Shown here: positions 7,692 to 15,889 of the stretch, piece by piece | How positions within the stretch are numbered: position 1 is the first letter of the stretch | How the letters are laid out: each line of letters begins with the position of its first letter | DNA from: Oscillospiraceae bacterium | GTDB taxonomy: Bacteria > Bacillota > Clostridia > Oscillospirales > Acutalibacteraceae | DNA length: 64,000 bases | Assembly: GCA_031268405.1 (NCBI GenBank) | Contig: JAIRXF010000015.1 | Span: 1-64,000 of the forward strand | Direction: 5' to 3' | Position numbers and translations under genes: made by a program | Notes under the pieces: generated by a model | What the model saw: the letters and a program-made list of their open reading frames with translations, nothing else | Databases searched by the model: none | Told to the model about the DNA's origin: nothing

Positions 7692-8558
7692 TTAATGCGC
7701 TCCGAATATGGAACGTGACAGGCTCCCCGTCTTAAATAAGGTGAAACATAATAACACTGTATAGCCCATAACACGCCATATCGCGCCGAAAACATCGCCG
7801 CTTATGGCTATGCTTTGTACCAATACCGCGTAGATCGCCACACACACCATAATGAGGAAACCTTGAAACGCCACGGCTAACAATGTTTTGAAATAGTTTT
7901 GGCCCATGCTCCCGATCTCCTTATTTGCTAATGTCGCAAAGGGGATGGGGGCCATGCTTGTAAGCAGATATATTTCTATAATTCTGCCGTAGGCGATAAC
8001 GAAAATAACGATATTCAGAGCAACCACCGTAATTTTCACAAGGCCGGATTGAAACCACAGGCCGAGCAGTTCGCCCGTTCCCATGCTTTGTAACTGCGCT
8101 TGCAGTCCGGCCATCATGCTATTTGAAACGCCCGTGTTCGCTCCTATGATCCCCGCTGCTTGTTGCACAACGCTGTGACTGACATCAAAAACGCCCATAA
8201 CGATATTGAACGTGTTTGACAATATCATCACGGCTACAAAAGTTTTGAATATCCATTTGAAAAATATCCATGTGTCAATGTCGTGCAGATTGTTTTTGTC
8301 AATAATATAGCTGATTAGCTCATAGCACATGACAAAGGTTAAAATAATCCCGGCGATAGGCAGTACCACCGTTTCGGACAGCGTTCGTATCAGCGAGAAA
8401 ACCCCGGCGTTCCATTGCGCCGGGGAAGTCCCCACTTGTGCCGCGACATCTGACACTTGATTGTTTACATCATTGAACAGACCGCCCAAATTACCCATAA
8501 TACCGTCTATCAAAATACCTTTGAACCAATCAGCTATCGCGTCAATGATCCATCCCAT
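7692..8558 (-). CDS. VirB6/TrbL-like conjugal transfer membrane protein (CD1112 family)
   Basis: A 288-residue polytopic membrane protein. It starts MGWIIDAIADWFKGILIDGIMGN, has a Gly/Asn periplasm-type stretch, and has about six membrane helices between residues 50 and 280, including IILTFVMCYELISYIID and ITVVALNIVIFVIAYGRIIEIYLL, followed by MAPIPFATL. This is the CD1112/TrbL type, the VirB6-like channel component of Clostridia ICEs. AAGGAGG lies 8 nt before the ATG. It is encoded directly after Maff2, as in related elements. Confidence 0.88.
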   Translation of the reverse strand: MGWIIDAIADWFKGILIDGIMGNLGGLFNDVNNQVSDVAAQVGTSPAQWNAGVFSLIRTLSETVVLPIAGIILTFVMCYELISYIIDKNNLHDIDTWIFFKWIFKTFVAVMILSNTFNIVMGVFDVSHSVVQQAAGIIGANTGVSNSMMAGLQAQLQSMGTGELLGLWFQSGLVKITVVALNIVIFVIAYGRIIEIYLLTSMAPIPFATLANKEIGSMGQNYFKTLLAVAFQGFLIMVCVAIYAVLVQSIAISGDVFGAIWRVMGYTVLLCFTLFKTGSLSRSIFGAH

Positions 8559-8570
8559 GCCGTGTCCTCC

Positions 8571-9181
8571 TTAAAACAGAGTAGAAAGCAACGGGACAAG
8601 GGTAATACCCAATAAGATCACGCCGCCTCCCGCCATTAACTGTTTCATGCCTTGCGATTTTGCGGCCGGGTTGTCGGCTCCGTACCGTGTGTTCAACGGG
8701 GGTCGTTAATCCCCGCCGGTTCTCTTATGAACTCCTGCATATTTCTATGCAGCGCAGACCATATCTTTGCGCCCTCCCTTTCGGGTGTACGCCCACTCGT
8801 TTCGGCTCACTTGAACCTACTCCCCTCACGGGGGATGGCCGTTGAACTGTCCTCTATTCGAGGATAAGCTGCTGAATACCCATTATTACGGCACTTAGGA
8901 TTTAACCATATGCCATCCAACCGATTTTTTCTGCTTTCGCCGCTTTCACACTTAGGCTTGTTTCATCCTTATGCTTTAGCTCGGTTGGCTTTAGGGATTG
9001 CCAGCATTTGTTGTGGTGTGGGATAGGCTGTAATCTGCCTATCGCTACATACAGATTTCTCTATATGCGGGGCTGTTTGTTACCCCTCAAGTAAATTGAT
9101 AACGCCCCACACGGCCAAACCCGCCCCCAAAGCGATTACGAGCGTTTGCAGGGTGTCTACTGCGCTTGTAAAAAATCCCAT
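8571..9181 (-). CDS. Maff2-family small membrane protein gene split by an intron
   Basis: Two exons encode one 70-residue Maff2 protein. Exon 1 (9181-9083, 33 codons) reads MGFFTSAVDTLQTLV to NLLEG. Exon 2 (8684-8571, 37 codons plus TAA) reads YGADNPAAKSQGMK to PLLSTLF. Removing exactly 398 nt restores the frame and a normal-length Maff2 with two membrane helices. Unspliced, exon 1 ends at a TAA formed by the first intron bases. Maff2 proteins lie between VirD4 and TrbL in Tn1549-like elements and are thought to be VirB2-like pilin or channel components; the role is inferred. A good ribosome binding site (GGAGGTAA) precedes exon 1. Confidence 0.85.
8685..9082 (-). ncRNA. Group I self-splicing intron (td-like, ORF-less)
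   Basis: A 398-nt insertion with group I core features. P1 can form between exon GGGG(T) and the internal guide GCCCC. P7 forms between GGCCA (8840-8836) and TGGTC (8761-8757), and the latter is within AAGATATGGTCTG, the classic J8/7-P7 motif. Strings GTTCAACGG, GGGGAGTAGG, CAAGTGA, CGAAACGA and GATTAACGACC, and the end GAACACACGG, align well with my memory of the phage T4 td intron (class IA2). No homing endonuclease ORF is present. The exact 5' junction is ambiguous by one base, because the exon base at -1 would be G rather than the usual U unless the cut shifts by one. Confidence 0.85.
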
Positions 9182-9216
9182 AAAAAATTACCTCCTTGAA
9201 TTTTTGTGTTGAAATG

Positions 9217-9240
9217 AAAAAAGCCGCCATTTCAGGCGGC
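9217..9240 (-). terminator. Rho-independent terminator after virD4
   Basis: On the minus strand, a perfect 6-bp stem GCCGCC/GGCGGC with a 6-nt loop is followed by six T residues. It lies 34 nt past the virD4 stop and before maff2, so it would reduce transcription into the Maff2-TrbL part unless another promoter or antitermination acts. Confidence 0.8.
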
Positions 9241-9243
9241 TTG

Positions 9244-9268
9244 ACTTCGGGCCAAGTTGGCCCGAAGT
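9244..9268. repeat. ICE palindrome copy 7
   Basis: Perfect arms, loop AAGTT. It lies 5 nt after the virD4 stop and directly before the terminator. Confidence 0.95.
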
Positions 9269-9273
9269 CAATA

Positions 9274-11127
9274 TCAGTCGAATGCTTCCGGGTCGTCTAT
9301 ATCGTCATAGTTTAGGATGTCCTCGTCCTCCGCTGTGTCCGTTTCCTCCCCGGTCACGTCAACCTCGTAAACGGTGTATTGCTCGTCCGGCTTTAATTTC
9401 ATACGCCTGTTGATAAGCCGGGTCACGTCAAAGGCGTTACGCTTTTTATCGGCTTCGGCTGTGTACTTATAATTCGGATGCTTTTTCAAATCGTACTTAG
9501 GCGAAAAAAACGGGTGCAATCCGCGTAATTGCAAAATACACTTTTCACCGGGCATTGTGGTAAGTTCGTCAATCGTCATAAGCTCCCGGCCCAACCGTTG
9601 CAGATTTTGACCGTAGCTTTCAGACTGGCCCCGTGTCCGGCTCTCTGTGTACATATTTATGGATGCCTTTCCGAGTGTTTCTGAAATTTCCTTTATTGTG
9701 GTATTTTCTCGTCCCCCCAAAAATATGACAGAATCCATGTTCCCGATAATCGTTTCGGCGTTATCCTTGTATAAGGCTTTACACTGGCTTTGCGTCTGGT
9801 ATAGGAGTGCCAAACTCACCGAACGAGATCGAATTACGGCACAAAATTTTTCGAGCTGTGGACATTGCCCCGTGTTGGCCGCCTCATCCCATAAAATGCG
9901 TACATGATGGGGTAAACTGCCGCCGTATTTATTGTCGGCCCGTTCGCATAAAAGGTTTAATAACTGCGAAAATGCAAGGGCCACGATGAAGTTATAGGTC
10001 GAATCCGTATCATTTATAATAAAGAATGTAGCCGTTTTTCTGTCGCCCGTTTTATCAAGCTCCATTTCATCATAGCTCATAATCTCCCTCAATTCGGAAA
10101 TGTCAAAGGGCGCAAGCCGCGCCCCGCATGAAATAAGGATAGATTTACTTGTCTTGCCGCTTGCGAGCTTGTATTTCTTATATTGCCTCACGGCGAAGTG
10201 ATCGGGCTTTCGCTTTTCCAGTCCCATAAACATATAGTCAACCGCGTTTTTATAGTTCTCGTCATCTTCGCGCACGTCCATCCCGGAGATCATATCAATT
10301 AAGGTAATCATATTTTTTTCTTCCTCCGGGGCTTCATACACAATATACGCCACAAGAGCGCAGTATAGCAAGGTTTCGGCTTTCGTCCAAAATTCTTCTC
10401 CTTCTTTTCCGTCCCCCTTTGTATTTTGTATCAAACAGTTTACAAACTTCAAAATGTCGCTTTCCGTCTTGATATATGCCAACGGATTATAGTGCATTGA
10501 TTTTGAAAAATCTATACTGTTGAAACACTTTATTTTGTACTTTTCCCGTGTGAGAAATGAGCCGACTTGACCGAGCAAACTTCCTTTCGGGTCTACCACC
10601 ACATAGCTTGAATGTGCTTGTAGCAGTTGAGGGGTAAGCCAGAATCTTGTTTTGCCGGAGCCGGACGATCCGACCACAAAAGAGTTCATATTGCGGGCGT
10701 TCGCCGGGTTTTTCGGGCGGGGGTTCATTGACAGAAATTCCGTTCCCGTGAGTATCACGTTGTTTTTGAAAACCGGGTCTACAAAGGGGGTAATGTCTTT
10801 TTGCGTTCCCCAACGGGCCGAGCCGTATTCAATATCCTTTCTGAATTTTTTAGCGTTTTTTATCTTGTAATATACGATCAGCCAAATAACGACCGCCCCG
10901 GCGATCCCCACGATCCAGTCAAAACCGTTCAATCCCGGCGCGATTGTCCGAAAGGCCGGGGCTATGGTCTTTATCGTTCCTATAAACTTTTTTCCAAAGC
11001 TCACGCCCTCCGCTATACGGTAAGCTGTACCGAGTTTCAAGCAAAACCAAAAGGCGAAAATATAAGGGATATTCGGCAACACATATTTTTTTATTTTTCC
11101 ATAGGAAAAATTTTTATCTATCGCCAT
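9274..11127 (-). CDS. VirD4/TraG-type coupling ATPase
   Basis: A type IV coupling protein of 617 residues that brings the relaxase-DNA complex to the transfer channel. Two N-terminal membrane segments lie at about 15-35 and 65-85. Walker A is GSSGSGKT at about residue 150, followed by LTPQLLQ, and Walker B is ILWDEAANTGQ at about 410. The later segment LLYQTQSQCKALY and the C-terminal TMPGEKCILQLRGLHPFFS are typical of the family. I chose the ATG at 11127 with a GGGAGGCGGC site, rather than the ATG at 11178, which lies within pcfB. The C-terminal tail is acidic. It overlaps the pcfB stop by 14 nt. Confidence 0.93.
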   Translation of the reverse strand: MAIDKNFSYGKIKKYVLPNIPYIFAFWFCLKLGTAYRIAEGVSFGKKFIGTIKTIAPAFRTIAPGLNGFDWIVGIAGAVVIWLIVYYKIKNAKKFRKDIEYGSARWGTQKDITPFVDPVFKNNVILTGTEFLSMNPRPKNPANARNMNSFVVGSSGSGKTRFWLTPQLLQAHSSYVVVDPKGSLLGQVGSFLTREKYKIKCFNSIDFSKSMHYNPLAYIKTESDILKFVNCLIQNTKGDGKEGEEFWTKAETLLYCALVAYIVYEAPEEEKNMITLIDMISGMDVREDDENYKNAVDYMFMGLEKRKPDHFAVRQYKKYKLASGKTSKSILISCGARLAPFDISELREIMSYDEMELDKTGDRKTATFFIINDTDSTYNFIVALAFSQLLNLLCERADNKYGGSLPHHVRILWDEAANTGQCPQLEKFCAVIRSRSVSLALLYQTQSQCKALYKDNAETIIGNMDSVIFLGGRENTTIKEISETLGKASINMYTESRTRGQSESYGQNLQRLGRELMTIDELTTMPGEKCILQLRGLHPFFSPKYDLKKHPNYKYTAEADKKRNAFDVTRLINRRMKLKPDEQYTVYEVDVTGEETDTAEDEDILNYDDIDDPEAFD

Positions 11128-11581
11128 GCGCCGCCTCCCGTCCGTGTTCGCGCTCCTGCGGCTTTCTGTTCCGGGCAATATCGGCGGCTTGCCGCATTTG
11201 TCCCTGTATAGAGGGGCGGCGGTCTTTCCGCATTATCCGTTTTGTGTATTCCGCAAGGCATTGTGTGATTGCGTCAGCCTGTCCCGCCTTAAATAAAAGC
11301 AAATACTTTTTAGGCCCGGTTTTACGGAAATGATAATCAACATTCCATTTTCGGGCCACGCGGTCAAACAGGCGGGTGCTGCCGTCAAGTGGGATTGTGC
11401 TTGTATTTACGCCGTGATTCATAAGTTTTTTTGCGCTCTGCCGTCCCTGCGGGGTCTGCGCTTTGCGGTGCATTTCTTGAATCTGTCGTAAAACATCTTG
11501 AAATACCTTTGCCATTGTCTGCGCCGTCAGTTTCGTTGCCTGTACCGATATGGCTATCGTTCGGCGTTCTACATCCTCCAA
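11114..11581 (-). CDS. PcfB-family (DUF3801) conjugation accessory protein
   Basis: A protein of about 155 residues with the DUF3801/PcfB pattern (VERRTIAISVQATKLTAQTMAKVFQDVL and KWNVDYHFRKTGPKKYLLLFKAGQADAI). PcfB acts with the VirD4 coupling protein in Gram-positive conjugation (known from pCF10). The start is most likely the TTG at 11581, 7 nt after AAAGGAGG; the ATG at 11599 overlaps that site. It is followed by and overlaps virD4, as in related elements. The C-terminus is basic. Confidence 0.85.
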   Translation of the reverse strand: MEDVERRTIAISVQATKLTAQTMAKVFQDVLRQIQEMHRKAQTPQGRQSAKKLMNHGVNTSTIPLDGSTRLFDRVARKWNVDYHFRKTGPKKYLLLFKAGQADAITQCLAEYTKRIMRKDRRPSIQGQMRQAADIARNRKPQEREHGREAAHGDR

Positions 11582-11595
11582 ATAAAAACCTCCTT

Positions 11596-11796
11596 TCAAA
11601 AACGCATATATTCAGCAACATAAATGATTTTATCGCCGTTATTAAAAACGATTTCGATTTCATAAGGGTGTTTGTGTATGCCGTGACTTTTGATATGCGC
11701 CTCACTAATTTTTAAATGATTGTTTTCACATTTTTTCGTGTCTGCTATATTGTTAAATTCACGCTTGCATTTTTCACATCTATAAAATGTAAGCAT
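11596..11796 (-). CDS. Small zinc-ribbon-like protein (66 aa)
   Basis: A 66-residue protein starting MLTFYRCEKCKREFNN, with C-x2-C at residues 7-10, C24 and His at 27 and 34, which could form a treble-clef or zinc-ribbon site. The second half is beta-rich (YEIEIVFNNGDKIIYVAEYM). AGGAGG precedes the ATG by 5 nt. Its stop TGA overlaps the ribosome binding region of pcfB, implying coupling. I do not know the family; a small DNA-binding or regulatory role is possible. Confidence 0.6.
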   Translation of the reverse strand: MLTFYRCEKCKREFNNIADTKKCENNHLKISEAHIKSHGIHKHPYEIEIVFNNGDKIIYVAEYMRF

Positions 11797-11809
11797 AATG
11801 GCCTCCTAT

Positions 11810-11834
11810 ACTTCGGGCCAACTTGGCCCGAAGT
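11810..11834. repeat. ICE palindrome copy 8
   Basis: Perfect arms, loop AACTT. It lies 2 nt after the stop of the DUF6674 gene. Confidence 0.95.
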
Positions 11835-11836
11835 CG

Positions 11837-12640
11837 CTATAATTCGGTAGAGGGGACGGGGCGATCCCTAACGGGAACGGCCCGTTCCTTTTCCGCTATC
11901 TGCCTGTTGTGTTCTTCCATAGTCTTGTAAATAGACGGCTTCTTTTGTTTCTGCTCTGCCGCCTGTTCCTCTAAATGGTTGAGCTTGCCAACCGCCGCAA
12001 CCGCATTGTTACGAATACCCTTAAAACAAAACCGCGTGGCCCGGAACGGGGCCGTAAAAACTTTTGCAATCTTGCCGGACGGCTTCATGTCCTGTTCGGC
12101 CTCTTTGCCTTTCAAGGCTCTGCCCGCGTTTTTCATGTGTAATTCGGCTTCATGGTAACGTGTGCTTGCCGCTTCAATATTGGCAACGGCTCGATCTGCG
12201 GCTTGTGCGGCCTTGTCCGCGCCCGTGTGTATCGTTTCAAGGATGGGTTTTATTTTGAAAAACCGCGCGATATTATCCAATGCGGATATGCCTTTTTCCT
12301 TAAAGGCGGCAAGAGCGTTTTTACAGCCATCAATGACAGATTGTTTTAACGCCGCCAGTTTTTCCCGTAAATCCAAAACTTGCCCTTGCATGGCGATAAC
12401 CGCTTTTTGCATAGTGTTTTTTATCGGGTGGTTATGCTTTTCGGCTTCGGCCAGATCGCGCCGCATAGCCGCAAGCTCCGATACCGCCGCTTCAAGCTGT
12501 TTTTCCATTGCGGCAACGTGGCCTAAAACGGCGTTAAAATCGTTTATCGACGGCGATTTATGGGCTTTGAGTATTTCTAAAAGCTCTATGACATACTCAT
12601 TTTCCATAATCGGCACGGCTGTTGTACTTGTTTTCGGCAT
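11837..12640 (-). CDS. DUF6674-like helical ICE protein
   Basis: A 267-residue, almost wholly helical protein beginning MPKTSTTAVPIMENEYVIELLEIL. A coiled-coil region runs over about 40-110 (VAAMEKQLEAAVSELAAMRRDLAEAEKHNH), followed by a helical part with FKEKGISALDNIARFFKIKPIL. It resembles the DUF6674 proteins of Clostridia ICEs, which have no known activity. A good site AAAGGAGA precedes the ATG. A structured leader of about 330 nt separates it from parB. Confidence 0.65.
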   Translation of the reverse strand: MPKTSTTAVPIMENEYVIELLEILKAHKSPSINDFNAVLGHVAAMEKQLEAAVSELAAMRRDLAEAEKHNHPIKNTMQKAVIAMQGQVLDLREKLAALKQSVIDGCKNALAAFKEKGISALDNIARFFKIKPILETIHTGADKAAQAADRAVANIEAASTRYHEAELHMKNAGRALKGKEAEQDMKPSGKIAKVFTAPFRATRFCFKGIRNNAVAAVGKLNHLEEQAAEQKQKKPSIYKTMEEHNRQIAEKERAVPVRDRPVPSTEL

Positions 12641-12683
12641 GGCTTATTTTCTCCTTTCGTATTGTTTTTCAGCCCACCCCCCG

Positions 12684-12891
12684 CCCGCCCACTCATGGGC
12701 GGGAGCGGCTCAAAGGAATATATATCCCCGCCGCGCCGACAAAAAAGCACAGGCCGGAAAAGTCCGTCAAGGGTAAAATGAACGCTTCGCGCCCTTGACT
12801 GACGTTTTCCGTCTGTGCTGTAAAAATAAGCGGCGACGGGGAATATAATAAATCCTTTGTAATAGCGGGGCCTCGCCCCGCGACACTTCGG
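12684..12891 (-). promoter_or_regulatory. Highly structured parB-DUF6674 intergenic region (oriT or leader candidate)
   Basis: Three hairpins lie in 208 nt. One is a 27-nt imperfect inverted repeat (12747-12773 with 12792-12818; arms begin GCACAG and end CAAGGG, four mismatches). One has perfect 8-bp arms CCCGCCCA/TGGGCGGG (12684-12703). One is GCGGGGC/GCCCCGC (12875-12891). None has a U-run, so they are not simple terminators. Copy 9 of the palindrome lies next to them. Such clusters fit an origin of transfer or an mRNA leader. No relaxase gene is visible to support oriT. Confidence 0.5.
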
Positions 12892-12894
12892 GTC

Positions 12895-12919
12895 AACATG
12901 GCCCGAAGTCTTATTATGC
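12895..12919. repeat. ICE palindrome copy 9 (variant)
   Basis: Arms ACTTCGGGTC and GGCCCGAAGT with loop AACAT; two substitutions relative to the consensus. It lies 58 nt past the parB stop. Confidence 0.9.
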
Positions 12920-12977
12920 AAATAACAAGGTTCCCTCAGCCGTCGGCGGCTCTGCCGATGTTTACGGCGTGGGGTTC

Positions 12978-14483
12978 TTATTTTTCCGGCTGTTTGTTTT
13001 TCTTTTCCGGCGCGGTGATGTCTTTCTGTTTTACCTTGTATTCCTCAAGCAGCTCCATAATTTTGTCTTTCATATCACGGGGGGTCTTATCCTTCCCGAA
13101 ATATTGTGCAAGTTCCTGACTGGATATAATCACTTTGTCTACCTCCTTTTTTTGTTCCATTAAAACTCCGTCAATCATGTCGGGGTTTAGTAAGCCTTTG
13201 CCGCTTAAATCCCTCATGCGCTGTGCCTGTGACAGCGAGGGGGTGGATTGGTTGCCCTCAATGGCAACGGCGATATAATCTTGATTTTCGGGTTGTTTGA
13301 CATAGGCAAGCTCGACAGCGGAAGTAAAGCTAAGTTTCATAACCTTTTTACCGTCTGCGGTGAGCTTGCCGTCAACAAATTCCTGCAAAGCCGGAGTTAA
13401 TTTATTGAGGGCAATATATCGCTGTACCTGCTTAACGCTCATACCGTTACGCTCCGCAACGATTTCATTTGAGCGTTTACCGATATTTTCATCGGATTTG
13501 TCCGATATGTCTTTTCCCTCAAGGGTTTCACGCGCTCCCTGCCGCTTTATAGAATCCAACTGTTTTTGTAAAGCTCTTGCCAGTTCCATATCGCTGATGT
13601 CGCGGTGATTGATATTATCCTCGACCATCTGCTGTATGGCCTGTTCATCATTCAGAGCGCGAATGATACACGGGGTATAGGGTATTCCCGCCTCGATACT
13701 ACCCTCGTTGCGCCTATGGCCGGATATGATTTCATATTTATTCTTGCCATCGGGACGGACAACGGCGGGCTGTGTCACGCCCTGCTCCTTGATACTTGCT
13801 ACAAAAGCCATAAATTTCATACTGGTTTTTTCCACTATGAAAGGGTGATCCTTGAAAGGCCGTAACTGTTCATGCGGTATTCTCACGACTTGCTCCACTT
13901 CGGGAGCGACAAACGGCTCAACCGTTTTACCCGTTTTCGGAATACCGTATTTTTCGCGTAATTCCTGTTCAAGTTTTGCCTTGCGCTCTGCTAATGTAGC
14001 GGGATCTTCCGGCTCCGGCTCTTCCTTTTTTTCGGGGGCCGGGGGTTTTTCTTTGGCTGATTTATCAGCTTGGGGAGCGGCTTTATTTTTTGTAACAGGA
14101 TTTTTCTTTTTTGAATCAGCCGCTTTTTCGTCAAGAGATTTTAACAGGGCCTCCTGTTCCTTTTTTAATTTTTCATCAGCGGGGGAAAGAACAGGCTCCG
14201 GCTTTTTATCAGATTTTACCGGGCCGCCCTTGCCCTCCGCTGTCTTATCCGGGGCAGGGGCTTTTTTATCCTGTGCGGCCTTTGCGTCCCCGCCGCGCGG
14301 ATTTGCCTCCTGTGCCGCCGCTTTTTGCTCGTTTTCTTTTACAGGAAAATCAACCACTTTACCGTGAGCGTTGCTGTCAGCCGTTACAGGCTCATTGACG
14401 GGAGCCGCTTTATCGCTATTTTTTGTTTCATTCGCCGGGACAGTTTTTTTATCATCCGGCTTGTTTGGCGTGTTTTCTGCCAT
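12978..14483 (-). CDS. ParB/Spo0J-family partition protein with long N-terminal tail
   Basis: A 501-residue protein. Residues 1-195 are a Lys/Pro/Ala/Asp-rich disordered tail. The ParB nuclease-like CTPase domain is at about 205-310 (IPHEQLRPFKDHPF, VVRPDGKNKYEIISGHRR, MVEDNINHRDISDMELARAL), followed by the helix-turn-helix region at about 345-400 (IVAERNGMSVKQVQRYIAL). The tail after about 440 is helical and charged. It is the first gene of the conjugation operon as seen here, next to the attachment site. No parA partner is visible. Related proteins of ICEs may control maintenance or bind the element's own sites; the palindromes are candidates. Confidence 0.88.
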   Translation of the reverse strand: MAENTPNKPDDKKTVPANETKNSDKAAPVNEPVTADSNAHGKVVDFPVKENEQKAAAQEANPRGGDAKAAQDKKAPAPDKTAEGKGGPVKSDKKPEPVLSPADEKLKKEQEALLKSLDEKAADSKKKNPVTKNKAAPQADKSAKEKPPAPEKKEEPEPEDPATLAERKAKLEQELREKYGIPKTGKTVEPFVAPEVEQVVRIPHEQLRPFKDHPFIVEKTSMKFMAFVASIKEQGVTQPAVVRPDGKNKYEIISGHRRNEGSIEAGIPYTPCIIRALNDEQAIQQMVEDNINHRDISDMELARALQKQLDSIKRQGARETLEGKDISDKSDENIGKRSNEIVAERNGMSVKQVQRYIALNKLTPALQEFVDGKLTADGKKVMKLSFTSAVELAYVKQPENQDYIAVAIEGNQSTPSLSQAQRMRDLSGKGLLNPDMIDGVLMEQKKEVDKVIISSQELAQYFGKDKTPRDMKDKIMELLEEYKVKQKDITAPEKKNKQPEK

Positions 14484-14516
14484 ACGGTTATAACCTCCTT
14501 TTTGATTTTTGGCGTT

Positions 14517-14545
14517 AAAAAAAGGCCCTGCTTTTCAGCAAGGCC
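14517..14545 (-). terminator. Terminator or attenuator in parB leader
   Basis: On the minus strand a 9-bp stem (GGCCTTGCT / AGCAGGGCC, one G-T pair, tetraloop GAAA) is followed by seven T residues. It lies 34 nt upstream of the parB start codon, between the element's right end and the conjugation operon, so transcription entering from the end would stop here unless relieved. The position fits attenuation control; no leader peptide was identified. Confidence 0.75.
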
Positions 14546-14573
14546 CGGTAAATAAACAAACCACTCCTTTCTC

Positions 14574-14598
14574 GCTTCGGGCCAACTTGGCCCGATGT
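14574..14598. repeat. ICE palindrome copy 10 (variant)
   Basis: First base G instead of A and a GATGT end; loop AACTT. It is the only copy upstream of parB, just ahead of the attenuator-like terminator. Confidence 0.88.
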
Positions 14599-14674
14599 TT
14601 TGTAAATATAAAATGCCGCCCGGTTTTGTCCATTACCGAACAGCTATTTTTTCTATTGATTTTTATAGGGAATA

Positions 14675-14689
14675 GCTTTATAATAAAGC
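14675..14689. repeat. AT-rich palindrome near the ICE right end
   Basis: GCTTTATAATAAAGC is a 15-nt palindrome with a one-base centre. It lies in the roughly 230-nt gene-free right end of the element, where promoter and recombinase-arm sites are expected. Function unassigned. Confidence 0.4.
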
Positions 14690-14787
14690 AAATAGTTGAT
14701 GTATAGCATATAAAAAATATCCTTGTAGACGTGTTTTGTCAAGTAAAAGGTAGCGGTGCAAGCTCTGGTGGGGTTTGACATATCAAT

Positions 14788-14817
14788 CTACCACAATACC
14801 GGGGGGTAGTGTGGTAG
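14788..14817. repeat. Inverted repeat next to the attachment site
   Basis: CTACCACAATACC (14788-14800) and GGTAGTGTGGTAG (14805-14817) are 13-bp arms with one mismatch and a 4-nt spacer, 8 nt before the tRNA fragment. The location suits an integrase or excisionase arm site, or a terminator for outward transcripts; this is inferred. Confidence 0.5.
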
Positions 14818-14824
14818 GCTATAT

Positions 14825-14884
<60 letters not shown>

Positions 14885-14972
14885 AGCAAGAAAATAAACA
14901 GCGGATTCTATACCAGGTAAAAGACTTTCAAATATTACACAAAGCACGGATTATGCAGTTAATGTCGGTAAA

Positions 14973-15800
14973 TCAGTTTTCAGAATTATATAAATCGTCG
15001 TTAAACTGTTTCGGCGGTTCCGACCAAATGCAATAAGTAAGATATTTTGTGGCCCTGCCTGCACAATTCATAAAAGAAATTGGAATTATTTCGCCATCGA
15101 CTGTAAAATTTTGAAACGCAAGTTCTAAAAATGGGTTTACATCTATGTTATCCATTGCCAATTTTATTTTTCCAGACATTATTCATAGCAGCGGAAATAG
15201 CATTTTCGTTTGATTTCATCACAGGGAAAACCATAGGCGAAGCATTAAAGTTTTTAGTTCCGTACCTGAGCCAGAAGGCTTTTTGAGCATTTAAAAATCC
15301 ATTTGAGCCAACACCTTAAAATCCAACGAAACCCACATAACTACTACTTTTTTCTTTATATTTGGGCTTAAATATTTTTACTGATTTTACCATTGCACCA
15401 GTTTTGCGGTGATTGCTTGCTTTTTGCTCGATAACAAACCCAACAACTTCCCGACTTGCTTTAATCATTTCGAAAATGTTTCACCATCATTTATAGCTGG
15501 TGGAAAGGGAACAAAAGTATCAATTTGTGAATCAAATTTAGCCATTACTTTTCCATCAACCTTGCTGTAATTTCAGGATAATAGCCATTGTTATAAGTTT
15601 TATTAATACCTTTGATTTCATATAATTTGCCACAAAGTTTTATTGCTGTGTCTTTATCAATATTATAAACTTAGCATTGATATCAGAAAAATCAGAATTA
15701 TTTCGCTGAATTTCCGTGCCGTTAGGCCTTGAGTGATGTGCTCATGCAGACAAAATAATACCTTCGATTTTCTTTTCAAAATTGCCCCTCCAGAACGTCA
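14973..15800 (-). pseudogene. Degraded phage tail/head-completion genes
   Basis: Minus-strand reading gives several phage-like pieces broken by stops and shifts. A central piece (ASREVVGFVIEQKASNHRKTG, then AFWLRYGTKNFNASPMVF) resembles HK97-gp10 tail-completion proteins. The last open piece (15179-14973; IKLAMDNIDVNPFLELAFQN) resembles a neighbouring tail protein. An upstream piece (15800-15600) is open only in fragments. The base composition is that of the chromosome, not of the ICE, so this is an older relic beside the tRNA-Ala site. Identities are by eye. Confidence 0.55.
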
Positions 15801-15889
15801 TATCTCTATATTTACATTATATGACGGGTAGTTTGGATTTTGTTGGAAACTTTTAAAAATCCATTCTATACTTTTACACTCAACAAAAT

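Noticed and set aside
8652-8867. Short plus-strand ORFs within the group I intron
   Set aside because: They are opposite to the intron RNA and have no family; the sequence is explained by intron structure.
1-14598. Regular repeats as a CRISPR array
   Set aside because: Spacing is kilobases, not 30-40 nt; copies sit between and inside genes; no cas genes.
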